A stretch of DNA of 60,790 bases, taken from assembly GCA_944391815.1 (NCBI GenBank), contig CALXUV010000066.1, forward strand, positions 1 through 60,790, given 5' to 3'. The notes beneath the pieces were generated by a model. The model worked only from the letters and a program-made list of their open reading frames with translations, was not told the DNA's origin and did no database searches. The DNA is from an uncultured Clostridia bacterium (GTDB lineage: Bacteria; Bacillota; Clostridia; Oscillospirales; CAG-272). The translations under genes were made by a program, and so were the position numbers. Positions 17,910 to 27,196 of this stretch are shown in pieces (position 1 is the stretch's first letter; each line of letters opens with the position of its first letter).

Positions 17910-17948
17910 TATAATACTTTAAGTAGTTAATGGTTTAGTAGTTAACTA
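17910..17948 (+). promoter_or_regulatory. candidate promoter and MarR operator
   Basis: TATAAT at 17910-17915 is followed by two related elements, AGTAGTTAA and the palindrome TAGTTAACTA (17939-17948), in the +10 to +30 region where a MarR repressor would block transcription. The -35 is weak. The leader to the marR ATG is about 240 nt. Confidence 0.55.
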
Positions 17949-18180
17949 TCGTGCCGTTCCGGTTGTTCCGGAAGATATAAAAGCGGTAAACGGCAATCCT
18001 TCGGTTAAATTATATACAGACACTCATTTTAATAAGAGAGACTTTTCGGAGTTGGAAAAATTCAGTTTTCGGGTTGCGTGCAATTATCAGACTAAAGTGA
18101 TTTGTTTAAAGACACGGAAAAAAAGTCGGATGTTCACCGCAGCCTGAAACAGGTATAAATATATAGGAAAGGAGAATAAA

Positions 18181-18642
18181 ATGGAAGAAAACGCCTTAAA
18201 GGATTCCGTCGGAAAGCTGATGAGAGTTTCGAGACTGCACAGGAGCATAACAGAAAAAAGTTTTTGCAGACTGGGACTGCACAGAAGTCAGTTTATGCTG
18301 CTTATGTATCTGATGAATTCAAATGAGCTCCCGTCCCAGGCGGAAATCGCCGCTCATTTCGAAATAAGTGCGGCGGCAGTTGCCCTTTCGCTGAAAAAGC
18401 TTGAAAAAAGGGGACTGATAACCAGGGTTCAGGACAGCGCTGACAGCCGTGTCAATCACATTGTGATAAGCGAAAGAGGACTTGAACTGATGAGGCAGAA
18501 CAAACTGCTTTTCGACGAAAACGACCGCATAATGTTCAGTGGAGTAAGCGAAGAAGAAAGGCTTGTTTTCAACAGGGTACTTGACCGACTGGCTGAAAAC
18601 CTGATAGTAAGCGGCGCACAGGATAAGCCTCCGGTTCACTGA
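18181..18642 (+). CDS. MarR-family transcriptional regulator
   Basis: A 153-residue winged-helix repressor. Seen: dimerisation helices at both ends, the helix-turn-helix SQAEIAAHFEISAAAVALSL and the wing ending in DSRVNHIVIS. AAAGGAG precedes the ATG at 18181. It is the first gene of a unit with two ABC exporter half-transporters, the usual arrangement in which the MarR protein controls the pump and its own gene. It probably binds the TAGTTAACTA-type site upstream. Confidence 0.92.
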   Translation: MEENALKDSVGKLMRVSRLHRSITEKSFCRLGLHRSQFMLLMYLMNSNELPSQAEIAAHFEISAAAVALSLKKLEKRGLITRVQDSADSRVNHIVISERGLELMRQNKLLFDENDRIMFSGVSEEERLVFNRVLDRLAENLIVSGAQDKPPVH

Positions 18643-18793
18643 CGTTAAGTCGTTATATTGCCTGTGTTTGCTGAAATGTGTGGATTTTCAAAAAAACGCC
18701 GTTAATGTTTTTTGATTGTATATACGCTTTCAGCTTGAATACAAAAATATAAAGAATTTATTTTTGCCGCCGTCGGCGGCGCAGGAGTTTCAC

Positions 18794-20557
18794 ATGAAAA
18801 TCAGAAAAGAGAAAATCAGAAAAAAGAATATCTGGAAAAAATATGTTTTGCCTTATCTTCCCTTTTACATTTTCGGACCGCTTTGTATGATTGTCGAGGT
18901 AATCGGGGAAGTGCTTATGCCTAAGTTTTTGTCCATGGTTATCAATAACGCAGCAGGCAGCAGTGTGTGGTACAGTATAGGGGTAACGGCACTGATGATT
19001 CTTACGGCTGTACTTATGATGGCAGGCGGAGTCGGCGGAGGATTTTTCGGTGCAAAAGCCTCTTCAAGTTTCGGAGCGGACCTCCGGAAGGATATATACA
19101 GAAAGGTTCAGACTTTTTCCTTCTCCAACATCGATAACTTCAGTACCGGTTCACTTGTAACCAGACTTACCAACGACGTTACACAGCTGCAGAACTTCAT
19201 CAACATACTGCTTCGTATGTGTCTGAGGGCTCCCGGAATGCTGATAGGCGCATTTATAATGGCGGTCATACTGCGCCCGAGCCTTTCGGTGATACTTTTC
19301 GTAATAATGCCGCTGCTGCTTGCGGTAATTGCCCTTATCGTTCTGAAGGGTTTTCCGAGATTTGCCATAATGCAGAGCAAAATCGACAAGCTTAACAATA
19401 CCGTGCAGGAAAACGTTACAAACGTTCGGGTGGTGAAATCGTTTGTCAGCGAGGATTACGAGTCGCAGAAATTCGATGCGGCAAGTAAGGATCTTCGTGA
19501 CAGCGGCATCGGAGCTATGAAAATAATGATACTGTTTTCGCCCGTTATGACACTGTTCATGAACGTTACGGTGGCTCTTGTTCTGTGGTTTGGCGGCAGA
19601 ATGGTAACGGCGGATCAGAATCCAATGCCGATAGGTGACCTTTCGGCGTTCATTACCTACTGCATACAGATACTTATGTCGCTGATGATGGTGACAATGA
19701 TGCTTGTGATGTCTTCAAGAGCAATGGCTTCCGCTAAACGTATAAAGGAAGTTCTTCTTACCGAAAGTGACATCACCGATGAAAGCGCCGATCCCGATGC
19801 CCGTATTACAAACGGCGAGATCGAAATAAAAAATGTTTCCTTCCGTTACTACAAAAACAGCGCTGAAAAGGTGCTTGACGATATTAATATGAAAATCCGG
19901 GCGGGTTCTACTATCGGTATCATCGGTTCGACGGGAAGCGGAAAATCGACGCTTATATCCATGATTTCAAGGCTTTACGATCCGGACAGCGGCGAAATCC
20001 TGATAGACGGTAGAAATGTGCGTGAATATACACTAAGACATCTGCGCGACGGAGTCGGAACTGTTCTTCAGAAGAATGTGCTTTTTTCCGGAACGATAGA
20101 GGAAAACCTGCGTTGGGGCGACGCTGACGCAACCGACGAGGAAATGCGAAAGATGGCAGAATATGCCCAGGCGGATAAATTCGTAAGCACCTTCCCTGCC
20201 GGCTATCAGACAATGCTTGAACAGGGAGGCGTCAACGTTTCAGGCGGTCAGAAGCAGAGACTTTGTATCGCCAGAGCACTGCTGAAAAAGCCGAAGATCC
20301 TGATTTTCGACGACAGTACCAGTGCAGTTGATACGGCGACAGAGGCGCAGATAAGGTATGCGCTGACAAATGAACTGAGCGGATCAACAAAGATAATCAT
20401 TGCCCAGAGAATCACATCGGTAATGGAAGCAGACGAAATTTTCGTTATGGACAACGGTAAGATTGTCGGACACGGCAGTCACGAACAGCTGCTTGAAAGC
20501 TGTCCGGAATACTCGGAGATTTATTACTCTCAGACAGAGGGAAAGGAGCGTGCGTAA
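18794..20557 (+). CDS. ABC exporter half-transporter, degenerate ATPase site
   Basis: A 587-residue fused membrane-ATPase protein. Six membrane segments occupy about 1-320, then the nucleotide-binding domain with Walker A GSTGSGKST, signature VSGGQKQR and Walker B ILIFDDSTSAVD. The residue after the Walker B aspartate is Asp instead of the catalytic Glu, the mark of the non-catalytic site subunit in heterodimeric exporters such as TM287/288 and BmrCD. Start ATG at 18794 follows CAGGAG by 8 nt; upstream in-frame sequence has no ribosome site. The partner gene starts 1 nt after this stop. Likely a multidrug or lipid/peptide exporter. Confidence 0.93.
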   Translation: MKIRKEKIRKKNIWKKYVLPYLPFYIFGPLCMIVEVIGEVLMPKFLSMVINNAAGSSVWYSIGVTALMILTAVLMMAGGVGGGFFGAKASSSFGADLRKDIYRKVQTFSFSNIDNFSTGSLVTRLTNDVTQLQNFINILLRMCLRAPGMLIGAFIMAVILRPSLSVILFVIMPLLLAVIALIVLKGFPRFAIMQSKIDKLNNTVQENVTNVRVVKSFVSEDYESQKFDAASKDLRDSGIGAMKIMILFSPVMTLFMNVTVALVLWFGGRMVTADQNPMPIGDLSAFITYCIQILMSLMMVTMMLVMSSRAMASAKRIKEVLLTESDITDESADPDARITNGEIEIKNVSFRYYKNSAEKVLDDINMKIRAGSTIGIIGSTGSGKSTLISMISRLYDPDSGEILIDGRNVREYTLRHLRDGVGTVLQKNVLFSGTIEENLRWGDADATDEEMRKMAEYAQADKFVSTFPAGYQTMLEQGGVNVSGGQKQRLCIARALLKKPKILIFDDSTSAVDTATEAQIRYALTNELSGSTKIIIAQRITSVMEADEIFVMDNGKIVGHGSHEQLLESCPEYSEIYYSQTEGKERA

Positions 20558-20558
20558 A

Positions 20559-22526
20559 ATGGCAAGAGATCTTCAGAAACTGCAAAAACAGTATAACAGC
20601 TCGCTCGCTTCCGGCGGAAGAGGAATGATGGGAGGACCGGGACGGGGCGGCCAGAGAGGGCACGGCGGCGGAAGACCCAAAAATATGAAGAAAGCGATAG
20701 GCAGAATACTTCACTACCTCGGTGAATATAAAATTCACGTTACAGCAGTTCTGTTTTGCCTTGTTTTTTCAACGGTCACCTCGCTTATCGGCTCTTATAT
20801 GCTTTTCCCGATAATCAACCGTATAGCAAACGTAGAGACAACAGAGGAAGAATCCGGAGCTCTGGCGGTCAAGGCAGATGAGGCAATAGGAGCGGTGCGG
20901 GATTTTCTGTATCCGTTTATCAGCCCGATGTTTGAAAACGACAGACACGCCGACATATTCATTTACGTTTTCACGGCAATTATTATACTGATATCGGTTT
21001 ATCTGATAGGAGTCATAGCGACTTATCTGCAACAGAGAATAATGCTGACGGTAAGCCAGGGCGCACTGCAAAAGATAAGACAGGAGCTTTTTGAAAAGCT
21101 TCAGAAGCTGCCTGTCAGATACTTTGATACTCACCCTACCGGCGAAACGATGAGCCGCTTTACAAATGACGTTGACACAATAGGCACAATGTTCGACACT
21201 TCTCTTCTTTCGATAATTCAGGGTGTGATACAGCTTGTGGGTACGCTCATTTTCATGATAACCACAAACATTTACCTTACGCTGGTGACAATTGTCTTTA
21301 TTCCGATTTTCATAAAGGGCGGTTCGGTAATAGCGGCGCACAGCCGAAAATACTTCTCGGCACAGCAGTCGGCGCTCGGAGCGGTTAACGGCTATATAGA
21401 AGAGACGGTAAGCGGTCAGAAGGTCATCAAGGTCTTCAACCACGAGGACGAATGCTGCGAGGAATTCAATCTCCTCAGCGACGACCTTAAAGGAAAGCAG
21501 TTCAAGGCGCAGTTTTTCGGCGGAATTATGGGTCCGATCATGGGAAATACCGGTCAGATAAGCTATGCTCTTACAGTCGGTCTCGGAGGAGTACTGATGG
21601 TGACGTCCGGCTTTACCCCGGGAGCTCTTACGGTTTTTGCCCAGTACGCAAGGCAGTTTTCCTTCCCGATAAACAATATTTCTCAGCAGCTTACCACGAT
21701 TTTCTCAGCTCTTGCCGGAGCCGAGAGAGTATTTGCGGTTATGGACGAATCGCCTGAGGTCAGTGACCTTCCGCAGGCGTGCGAAACCCCGATCGAGGGC
21801 AATGTCGTTTTCGATGACGTCACATTCGGTTACGTTCCGGATAAGATAATTCTGAAAAATATTTCGCTTTACGCTCACAAAGGTCAGAAAATAGCGTTTG
21901 TGGGTTCGACCGGAGCGGGAAAAACCACAGTTACAAATCTTCTCAGCCGCTTCTACGACATTGAGCAGGGTGAGATATACATTGACGGAAAGCCGATTAA
22001 AGAATATAAGCGTGATTTCCTGCGTAAGAATATAGCAATGGTTTTGCAGGATACCCATTTGTTTACAGGTACCGTAAGAGAGAATATAAGGTACGGCAGA
22101 CGTGACGCCACCGACGAGGAGGTTGAAGCGGCGGCAAAAACGGCGTCGGCTCACAGCTTTATAATGAGGCTTGAAAACGGTTACGACACCGTGCTCGAAG
22201 GGGACGGAGCCAACCTTTCGCAGGGACAGCGTCAGCTTATAAACATTGCAAGAGCCGCACTCTCCAAAGCCCCGATACTTGTTCTTGACGAGGCGACAAG
22301 CTCGGTCGATACCAGAACCGAAAGGCATATAGAGCACGGTATGGACAGACTTATGGCAAGCCGTACGACGTTTGTTATAGCTCACCGGCTTTCTACCGTC
22401 CGTAATTCAAATGCGATAATGGTGCTTGAAAAGGGAGAGATCATTGAGAGGGGAACTCATGAGCAGCTTCTTGAAAAGAAAGGCAGATATTACGAGCTTT
22501 ATACCGGACAGCGTGAGCTTGACTGA
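20559..22526 (+). CDS. ABC exporter half-transporter, catalytic subunit
   Basis: A 655-residue partner of the preceding exporter. It has a glycine- and arginine-rich N-terminal extension (about residues 18-42, with GGPGRGGQRGHGGG), then six membrane segments and an ATPase domain with Walker A GSTGAGKTT, signature LSQGQRQ and Walker B ILVLDEATSSVD with the canonical catalytic Glu. AAAGGAG lies 12 nt before the ATG, which follows the previous stop by 1 nt. Together they form a heterodimer with one active and one degenerate ATP site. Confidence 0.93.
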   Translation: MARDLQKLQKQYNSSLASGGRGMMGGPGRGGQRGHGGGRPKNMKKAIGRILHYLGEYKIHVTAVLFCLVFSTVTSLIGSYMLFPIINRIANVETTEEESGALAVKADEAIGAVRDFLYPFISPMFENDRHADIFIYVFTAIIILISVYLIGVIATYLQQRIMLTVSQGALQKIRQELFEKLQKLPVRYFDTHPTGETMSRFTNDVDTIGTMFDTSLLSIIQGVIQLVGTLIFMITTNIYLTLVTIVFIPIFIKGGSVIAAHSRKYFSAQQSALGAVNGYIEETVSGQKVIKVFNHEDECCEEFNLLSDDLKGKQFKAQFFGGIMGPIMGNTGQISYALTVGLGGVLMVTSGFTPGALTVFAQYARQFSFPINNISQQLTTIFSALAGAERVFAVMDESPEVSDLPQACETPIEGNVVFDDVTFGYVPDKIILKNISLYAHKGQKIAFVGSTGAGKTTVTNLLSRFYDIEQGEIYIDGKPIKEYKRDFLRKNIAMVLQDTHLFTGTVRENIRYGRRDATDEEVEAAAKTASAHSFIMRLENGYDTVLEGDGANLSQGQRQLINIARAALSKAPILVLDEATSSVDTRTERHIEHGMDRLMASRTTFVIAHRLSTVRNSNAIMVLEKGEIIERGTHEQLLEKKGRYYELYTGQRELD

Positions 22527-22637
22527 CGGTGAAAACAGTCAATTTTGTGTTTTCGTAATTTCCGGGTGTCATCTGAAAATAAAAAGAACTAAACCAAATT
22601 AAAAAAATTACCCTTGCAACAAACGTGCAGTTAATAT

Positions 22638-22775
22638 TAGCAGAGAAGTTTGACTGCTGAATTTTACAAAAGGTAAAGAACACGTTTTCAGAGAATGCTG
22701 ATCGCTGAAAATTAAAAGTAAAGGTTATATTTTCAGAGACTGTTGACTGTTGAAAATCAAAAAAGTAAAAATTTC
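22638..22775. repeat. 46-bp degenerate tandem repeat, about three copies
   Basis: Copies beginning near 22638, 22684 and 22730 share TTTTCAGAGA, a GACTG core and GCTGAAAATYAAAAGTAAA. They lie between the ABC operon and its terminator. Confidence 0.65.
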
Positions 22776-22785
22776 ATTCATTGAA

Positions 22786-22831
22786 AAAATCAACCCCGTG
22801 CCGATTGTCGGCACGGGGTTGATCTTGTTTT
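22786..22831 (+). terminator. terminator after the ABC exporter operon
   Basis: CAACCCCGTGCCGA-TTG-TCGGCACGGGGTTG (22791-22821) is a 14-bp GC-rich stem. It is flanked by GAAAAAAT on the left and CTTGTTTTT on the right, so it can act in both directions, although the minus-strand genes lie further right. Confidence 0.9.
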
Positions 22832-22904
22832 TAATAATGTAATTATGTCGGGAAAGTTTCTGTTTATCCGAAATCGCATTTGCGGGTGAGTTTCAGCATC
22901 TGAA

Positions 22905-23117
22905 CCGATTCAAAGTAAAAGCCATTTCTTCAAAATCGTTTTTTGCTTTGGTTATCGGATTAGGAATAGCTTATACCGATTCAATGTAAAAGATTTCTTT
23001 TCAAAATCGTTTTTTGCTTTGGTTGTCGGATTAGGAACAGCTTATACCGATTCAAAGTAAAAGACTTCTCTTCAAAATCGTTTTTTGTTTTAGATACCGG
23101 ATTTTGTCGGCGTTATA
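22905..23117. repeat. 71-bp tandem repeat, three copies
   Basis: Units start at 22905, 22976 and 23047 (exactly 71 bp apart), each beginning CCGATTCAAWGTAAAAG and containing TCAAAATCGTTTTTTG and a TATCGGATTAGGA-type element. The third copy diverges in its last 20 bases. The array sits about 100 bp downstream of asd. Confidence 0.92.
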
Positions 23118-23210
23118 CCGTGTTATCCGATAAAAATAAAACTCAGCCGTTTTTTATAAAATCGGGTTTTCGGGTGCGATTGTCGGCGAATAACATGCCC
23201 TGAGTGACTC

Positions 23211-24296
23211 TTATTTAGAGGTAATATATCCGAGACGGGTGAGAAGTTCTGCGGTAAGAACTGCTCCGCCTGCCGCACCTCTCAGAGTGTTGTGGGAAAG
23301 TCCTACGAATTTCCACTGGAAAAGGTTATCTTTACGCAGACGTCCGGCGGTGATTCCCATTCCGCCCTCAATATCGCGGTGCAGCTTTGCCTGAGGATAG
23401 TTGTCCTCCTCAAAGTAAGTTATAAACTGCTTCGGAGCGTGGGGCAGACCGAGCAGCTGCGGCTGACCTTTGTATTCCGCCCATCTTTTGAGAATCTCTT
23501 CTTTTGTTACTTCTTTTTTGAAGTTTACAAATACCGATGCGGTATGTCCGTCGGAAACGGGAACGCGGTAGCACTGAGCGGATATTATCGGACTTTTTGC
23601 GTTTACTATGACGCCGTTTTCGATATGACCGAAAACTTTAAGCGGCTCCTGTTCGCTCTTTTCCTCTTCTCCGCCGATGTACGGAATAACGTTATCTATT
23701 ATTTCCGGGAATTCAGCAAAAGTTTTTCCTGCTCCGGATATTGCCTGGTATGTGGAAACGACCACCTCTGTCGGCTCAAAGTCCATAAGAGGAGCAAGAA
23801 GCGGTACATAGCTCTGGATCGAGCAGTTGGGTTTTACCGCAATAAAACCTCTTTTTGTGCCGAGACGTTTTCTCTGGTCGTTTATGATTTCGGCGTGCTG
23901 TGAGTTTACTTCCGGAACCATCATCGGCACGTCGGGTGTAAAGCGGTGAGCAGAGTTATTTGAAACGACAGGCGTTTCGGCTTTTGCGTAAGCGTATTCA
24001 AGCTCTTTTACGGCGTCCTTCGGCATATCGACCGCACAGAACACAAAGTCGCAGAGCGAAGCGACTTTTTCGGTTTCGGACGCATCGTAGATAACCATTT
24101 TCTTTACAAATTCCGGCATCGGTGCGCTGAGCTTCCATCTGCCTGCCATTACTTCTTCGTATGTTTTTCCCGCCGAACGTGCGCTTGCCGCTATGCAGGT
24201 TACGTCAAAGTAAGGGTGATTGTCAAGCAGCGTAAGAAAACGCTGTCCTACCATTCCGGTGGCTCCGATTACACCGGCTCTCAGTTTCTTTTCCAT
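23211..24296 (-). CDS. asd: aspartate-semialdehyde dehydrogenase
   Basis: A 361-residue NADP-dependent enzyme that converts aspartyl phosphate to aspartate semialdehyde for lysine, threonine, methionine and peptidoglycan diaminopimelate synthesis. Seen: GATGMVGQ (11-18) Rossmann loop, catalytic Cys158 in KPNCSIQ, YQAISGAGK, and HRDIEGGMGITAGR near the C-terminus with the catalytic His. Length and blocks match the archaeal/fungal-like ASADH subgroup common in Clostridia. No other lysine-pathway genes are adjacent. Confidence 0.95.
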   Translation of the reverse strand: MEKKLRAGVIGATGMVGQRFLTLLDNHPYFDVTCIAASARSAGKTYEEVMAGRWKLSAPMPEFVKKMVIYDASETEKVASLCDFVFCAVDMPKDAVKELEYAYAKAETPVVSNNSAHRFTPDVPMMVPEVNSQHAEIINDQRKRLGTKRGFIAVKPNCSIQSYVPLLAPLMDFEPTEVVVSTYQAISGAGKTFAEFPEIIDNVIPYIGGEEEKSEQEPLKVFGHIENGVIVNAKSPIISAQCYRVPVSDGHTASVFVNFKKEVTKEEILKRWAEYKGQPQLLGLPHAPKQFITYFEEDNYPQAKLHRDIEGGMGITAGRLRKDNLFQWKFVGLSHNTLRGAAGGAVLTAELLTRLGYITSK

Positions 24297-24416
24297 GATT
24301 TTTCTCCTATGTTATAAATTTCATTTATGTAATTATATGCTTAACCGATACCGGTGTTTGCCGGAAAGTCGATCACTGTTTCTTTTGTCTTGAAATTCTG
24401 AACATTTGGTTTCCGT

Positions 24417-24971
24417 TTATTTGCTTTCTACTGCGAAAAAGTAAGGCGATGCAGGTGAATTTGCAATTTCAAATTTTGAGACGCAGTATTTTTTCCGATC
24501 AAAAGCCGAAAGAAATTCAAGAAGCATCTGCCCTTCAAGTTTTCCCTCTTCGTGCCCCGGGTAAACCGCTATCAGTACGATGGCGTCGCTGTCCATAAGT
24601 GAAACCGCCGCTTTTACCGCTTGCAAAGTTGTTTCCCTCTTGGTGGTCAGAGCTTTGTTTCCGCTCCCGGGCAGGTAGCCGAGATTGAAAACTCCGGCGC
24701 AGATTTTTTCCTTTACATAACTCAGAACTTCCGAATGGGAGTCGAGTATAAGCGTGCAGTTGTCCGGACATCCGGCGTCACTCAGCGTTTTACGGGTGCT
24801 GTCAAGTGCCTTCTGCTGTATGTCAAAGGCGTAAACCTTGCCGTTTTCGCCGACAGCTTTTGACAGGAACGCCGTGTCATGACCGTTGCCCATTGTGAAG
24901 TCGACGCACACGCCTCCCGGCTTTATATGAGCTGAAAGGAACTGCTTTTCAAGTGCCGATAAATCAGTCAT
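24417..24971 (-). CDS. mnmM: YtqB/MnmM-like class I methyltransferase
   Basis: A 184-residue SAM methyltransferase of the PF06962 family. Seen: motif I VDFTMGNGHDT, DIQQKAL (motif II) and the family block NLGYLPGSGNKALTT. B. subtilis YtqB (MnmM) completes mnm5s2U at the wobble position of tRNAs, and that role is inferred here. It lies 25 nt upstream of nothing translated but directly after the transketolase C-subunit gene in the same direction, so the two are probably co-transcribed. Confidence 0.8.
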   Translation of the reverse strand: MTDLSALEKQFLSAHIKPGGVCVDFTMGNGHDTAFLSKAVGENGKVYAFDIQQKALDSTRKTLSDAGCPDNCTLILDSHSEVLSYVKEKICAGVFNLGYLPGSGNKALTTKRETTLQAVKAAVSLMDSDAIVLIAVYPGHEEGKLEGQMLLEFLSAFDRKKYCVSKFEIANSPASPYFFAVESK

Positions 24972-24996
24972 TTTTTTGTCACCGAATCCCGGATTT

Positions 24997-25929
24997 TTAT
25001 TTGCGGGCGAGTTCTTTTGCTTTTTCGGTTATGTTTTCGGTTGAAAGTCCGAACGCCGCCGCAACTTCCATAGCCTTTCCGGAAACGCCGAAGCGATCTT
25101 CTATGCCTATACGTTTTACGATACACGGGCACTGCTCGGAAACCGTTTCACAGACTGCTCCGCCGAGACCTCCGATTATGCTGTGCTCTTCGCAGGTGAG
25201 TATTTTTCCGGTTTTTGCGGCGTAAGTCAGAAGAAGATCTTTGTCGATGGGTTTTATCGTTGCTATGTCGATAACCGCCGCACTTATTCCCTCTTTTTCC
25301 AGCGTTTCGCTTGCACTAAGCGCCATGTGCACCGTGATTCCTGTGGCGACTATCGTCAGATCCTTACCGTCTTTCAGTACTCTGCCCTTTCCGATTTCAA
25401 AGCGGTAGTCGGAGTCATAGATAACCGGCATCGGAGCACGTCCGAAGCGCATGTAGACCGGACCTTTATGAAGTATTGCAGCCTCAACCGCAGCTCTTGC
25501 GGAAACTGCGTCAGCCGGACAAATAACCGTCATTCCGGGAATGGTTCTCATCAGAGCCATGTCCTCGTTGCACTGGTGTGTGGCTCCGTCTTCGCCTACC
25601 GTTATACCGGCGTGGGTAGCGCCTATTTTTACGTTCAGATGAGGGTAACCTATCGAGTTTCTGACCTGCTCAAACGCTCTTCCGGCGGCAAACATCGCAA
25701 AGCTGCTGGCAAAAACGGTCTGTCCCGTAGTTGCAATACCGGCGGCGACGCTCATCATATTTCCTTCGGCTATTCCGCAGTCGAAAAATCTGTCAGGAAA
25801 CGCCTTTTTGAAGTTGACCGTCTTAGTTGCGGCGGCAAGGTCGGCATCCAAAACCAGAAAATCGTATTTTTCACCGAATTCTGCGAGCGCTTTGCCGTAA
25901 GCGTCTCTTGTAGCTATCATTTCAGCCAT
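24997..25929 (-). CDS. transketolase, C-terminal subunit
   Basis: A 310-residue protein equal to the pyrimidine-binding and C-terminal domains of transketolase. Blocks such as DADLAAATK, DCGIAEGNMMSVAAG, GATHQCNEDMALMR, ICPADAVSA and CEEHSIIGGLGGAV are seen. It pairs with the upstream N-subunit to form the split transketolase typical of Clostridia, acting in the non-oxidative pentose phosphate route. The N-subunit gene is 253 nt upstream; the gap holds no gene. Confidence 0.93.
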   Translation of the reverse strand: MAEMIATRDAYGKALAEFGEKYDFLVLDADLAAATKTVNFKKAFPDRFFDCGIAEGNMMSVAAGIATTGQTVFASSFAMFAAGRAFEQVRNSIGYPHLNVKIGATHAGITVGEDGATHQCNEDMALMRTIPGMTVICPADAVSARAAVEAAILHKGPVYMRFGRAPMPVIYDSDYRFEIGKGRVLKDGKDLTIVATGITVHMALSASETLEKEGISAAVIDIATIKPIDKDLLLTYAAKTGKILTCEEHSIIGGLGGAVCETVSEQCPCIVKRIGIEDRFGVSGKAMEVAAAFGLSTENITEKAKELARK

Positions 25930-26182
25930 ATGTAACTCCTTATCTTTGCTGGCGGTAGTTTATTTTTGAAGGTTGGTGTGCTGTCCGGCAGAACATTTTT
26001 TTGTTAATTAAACCTGAAAATCTGTTATCGGCTGACTTTACTGACCGGATGTTCAGATTCACAGTTTCTCAGTTATGTTTGCCCCTTATAACCGTTTTGC
26101 AATTCAAGCTGACAGGTGACCTCTGCTTTTACAACGGATATGCGGGAGAAGTTGGTTCAGCCGATGAGTGTTTTGAAGGTTA

Positions 26183-27022
26183 TCAGCCGAGCTTTGCAAG
26201 GTATTCGCTCAGTTCTGCGACAGCTATATCGTACTGTTCCTTTTTGGGAGCGCTTCCGTGCCACTCACACTTGTTTTCCATGTAGCTTACGCCTTTTCCT
26301 TTTACCGAATGAGCGATAATGACGGTCGGCGCACCTTTGAGGTTTTCCGCTGTCCTGAAGGCGTTTTCTATCTCATCGAAATCATGGGCGTTTATTTCAA
26401 GGACGTTCCAGCCGAAAGCCTTGAATTTTTCGTCAAACGGAGTAGGATCGATAACGTCTGTGATCGGACCGTCTATCTGCAAACCGTTGAAATCAAGTAC
26501 GGCGCAGAGATTATCAAGCTTGTAATGGGCGGCGAACATAAACGCTTCCCAAACCTGACCTTCTTCGCTTTCACCGTCTCCTATAACCGTATAGACACGG
26601 TAATTTTTCTTATTGTATTTGGCGGAAAGCGCCATTCCGCAGGCGGCTGAAATACCGAGTCCGAGAGAACCGGTCGACATATCAACCCCGGGTATACCTT
26701 TCATATCAGGGTGCCCCTGAAGGTAGCTTCCGTATTTTCTGAAAGTTTTCAGATCCTCGGTCGGGAAAAAGCCCCGGTGAGCGAGAACCGAGTAGAGAGC
26801 GGGAGAGGTATGACCTTTGGACAGCACAAATCTGTCCCTGTCGTCTTTTTTGGGATCTTTCGGGTCGATGTTCATCTTTTCAAAGTAGAGATAAGTCAGG
26901 ATATCGGCAACCGACAGTGATCCTCCGGGATGGCCGGATGCCGCATTGTACACCTCTTCAAGTATACCGAGCCTTACATTTGCGGCGATTTTCTGAAGTT
27001 CTTGTTTGCGCTTCTCTAACAT
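26183..27022 (-). CDS. transketolase, N-terminal subunit
   Basis: A 279-residue thiamine-diphosphate-binding half of transketolase. Seen: SGHPGGSLSVADI, SKGHTSPALY, the ThDP/Mg motif GDGESEEGQVWEA, and the HDFDEIENA and HSVKGKGVSYME regions. It supplies pentose/triose interconversion together with the following C-subunit gene, and so provides ribose-5-phosphate and ultimately PRPP. A GGAAGAAGC-like site precedes the ATG at 27022. Confidence 0.94.
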   Translation of the reverse strand: MLEKRKQELQKIAANVRLGILEEVYNAASGHPGGSLSVADILTYLYFEKMNIDPKDPKKDDRDRFVLSKGHTSPALYSVLAHRGFFPTEDLKTFRKYGSYLQGHPDMKGIPGVDMSTGSLGLGISAACGMALSAKYNKKNYRVYTVIGDGESEEGQVWEAFMFAAHYKLDNLCAVLDFNGLQIDGPITDVIDPTPFDEKFKAFGWNVLEINAHDFDEIENAFRTAENLKGAPTVIIAHSVKGKGVSYMENKCEWHGSAPKKEQYDIAVAELSEYLAKLG

Positions 27023-27196
27023 AGCTTCTTCCTTTCCTTGCTTTCTGCCTTTAAGTGCGTTTTGTATATTTACATGTTGTTTTTACTTTGTTTAAGCCGT
27101 TTCCGGGTTACGGGATTCCGGATTTGCAACCTGAAGCTCATAATTTTAAATTTGCCGAGTCAAGCTTTCAGGTTTTCGCTCCGACACATTTCCGTT

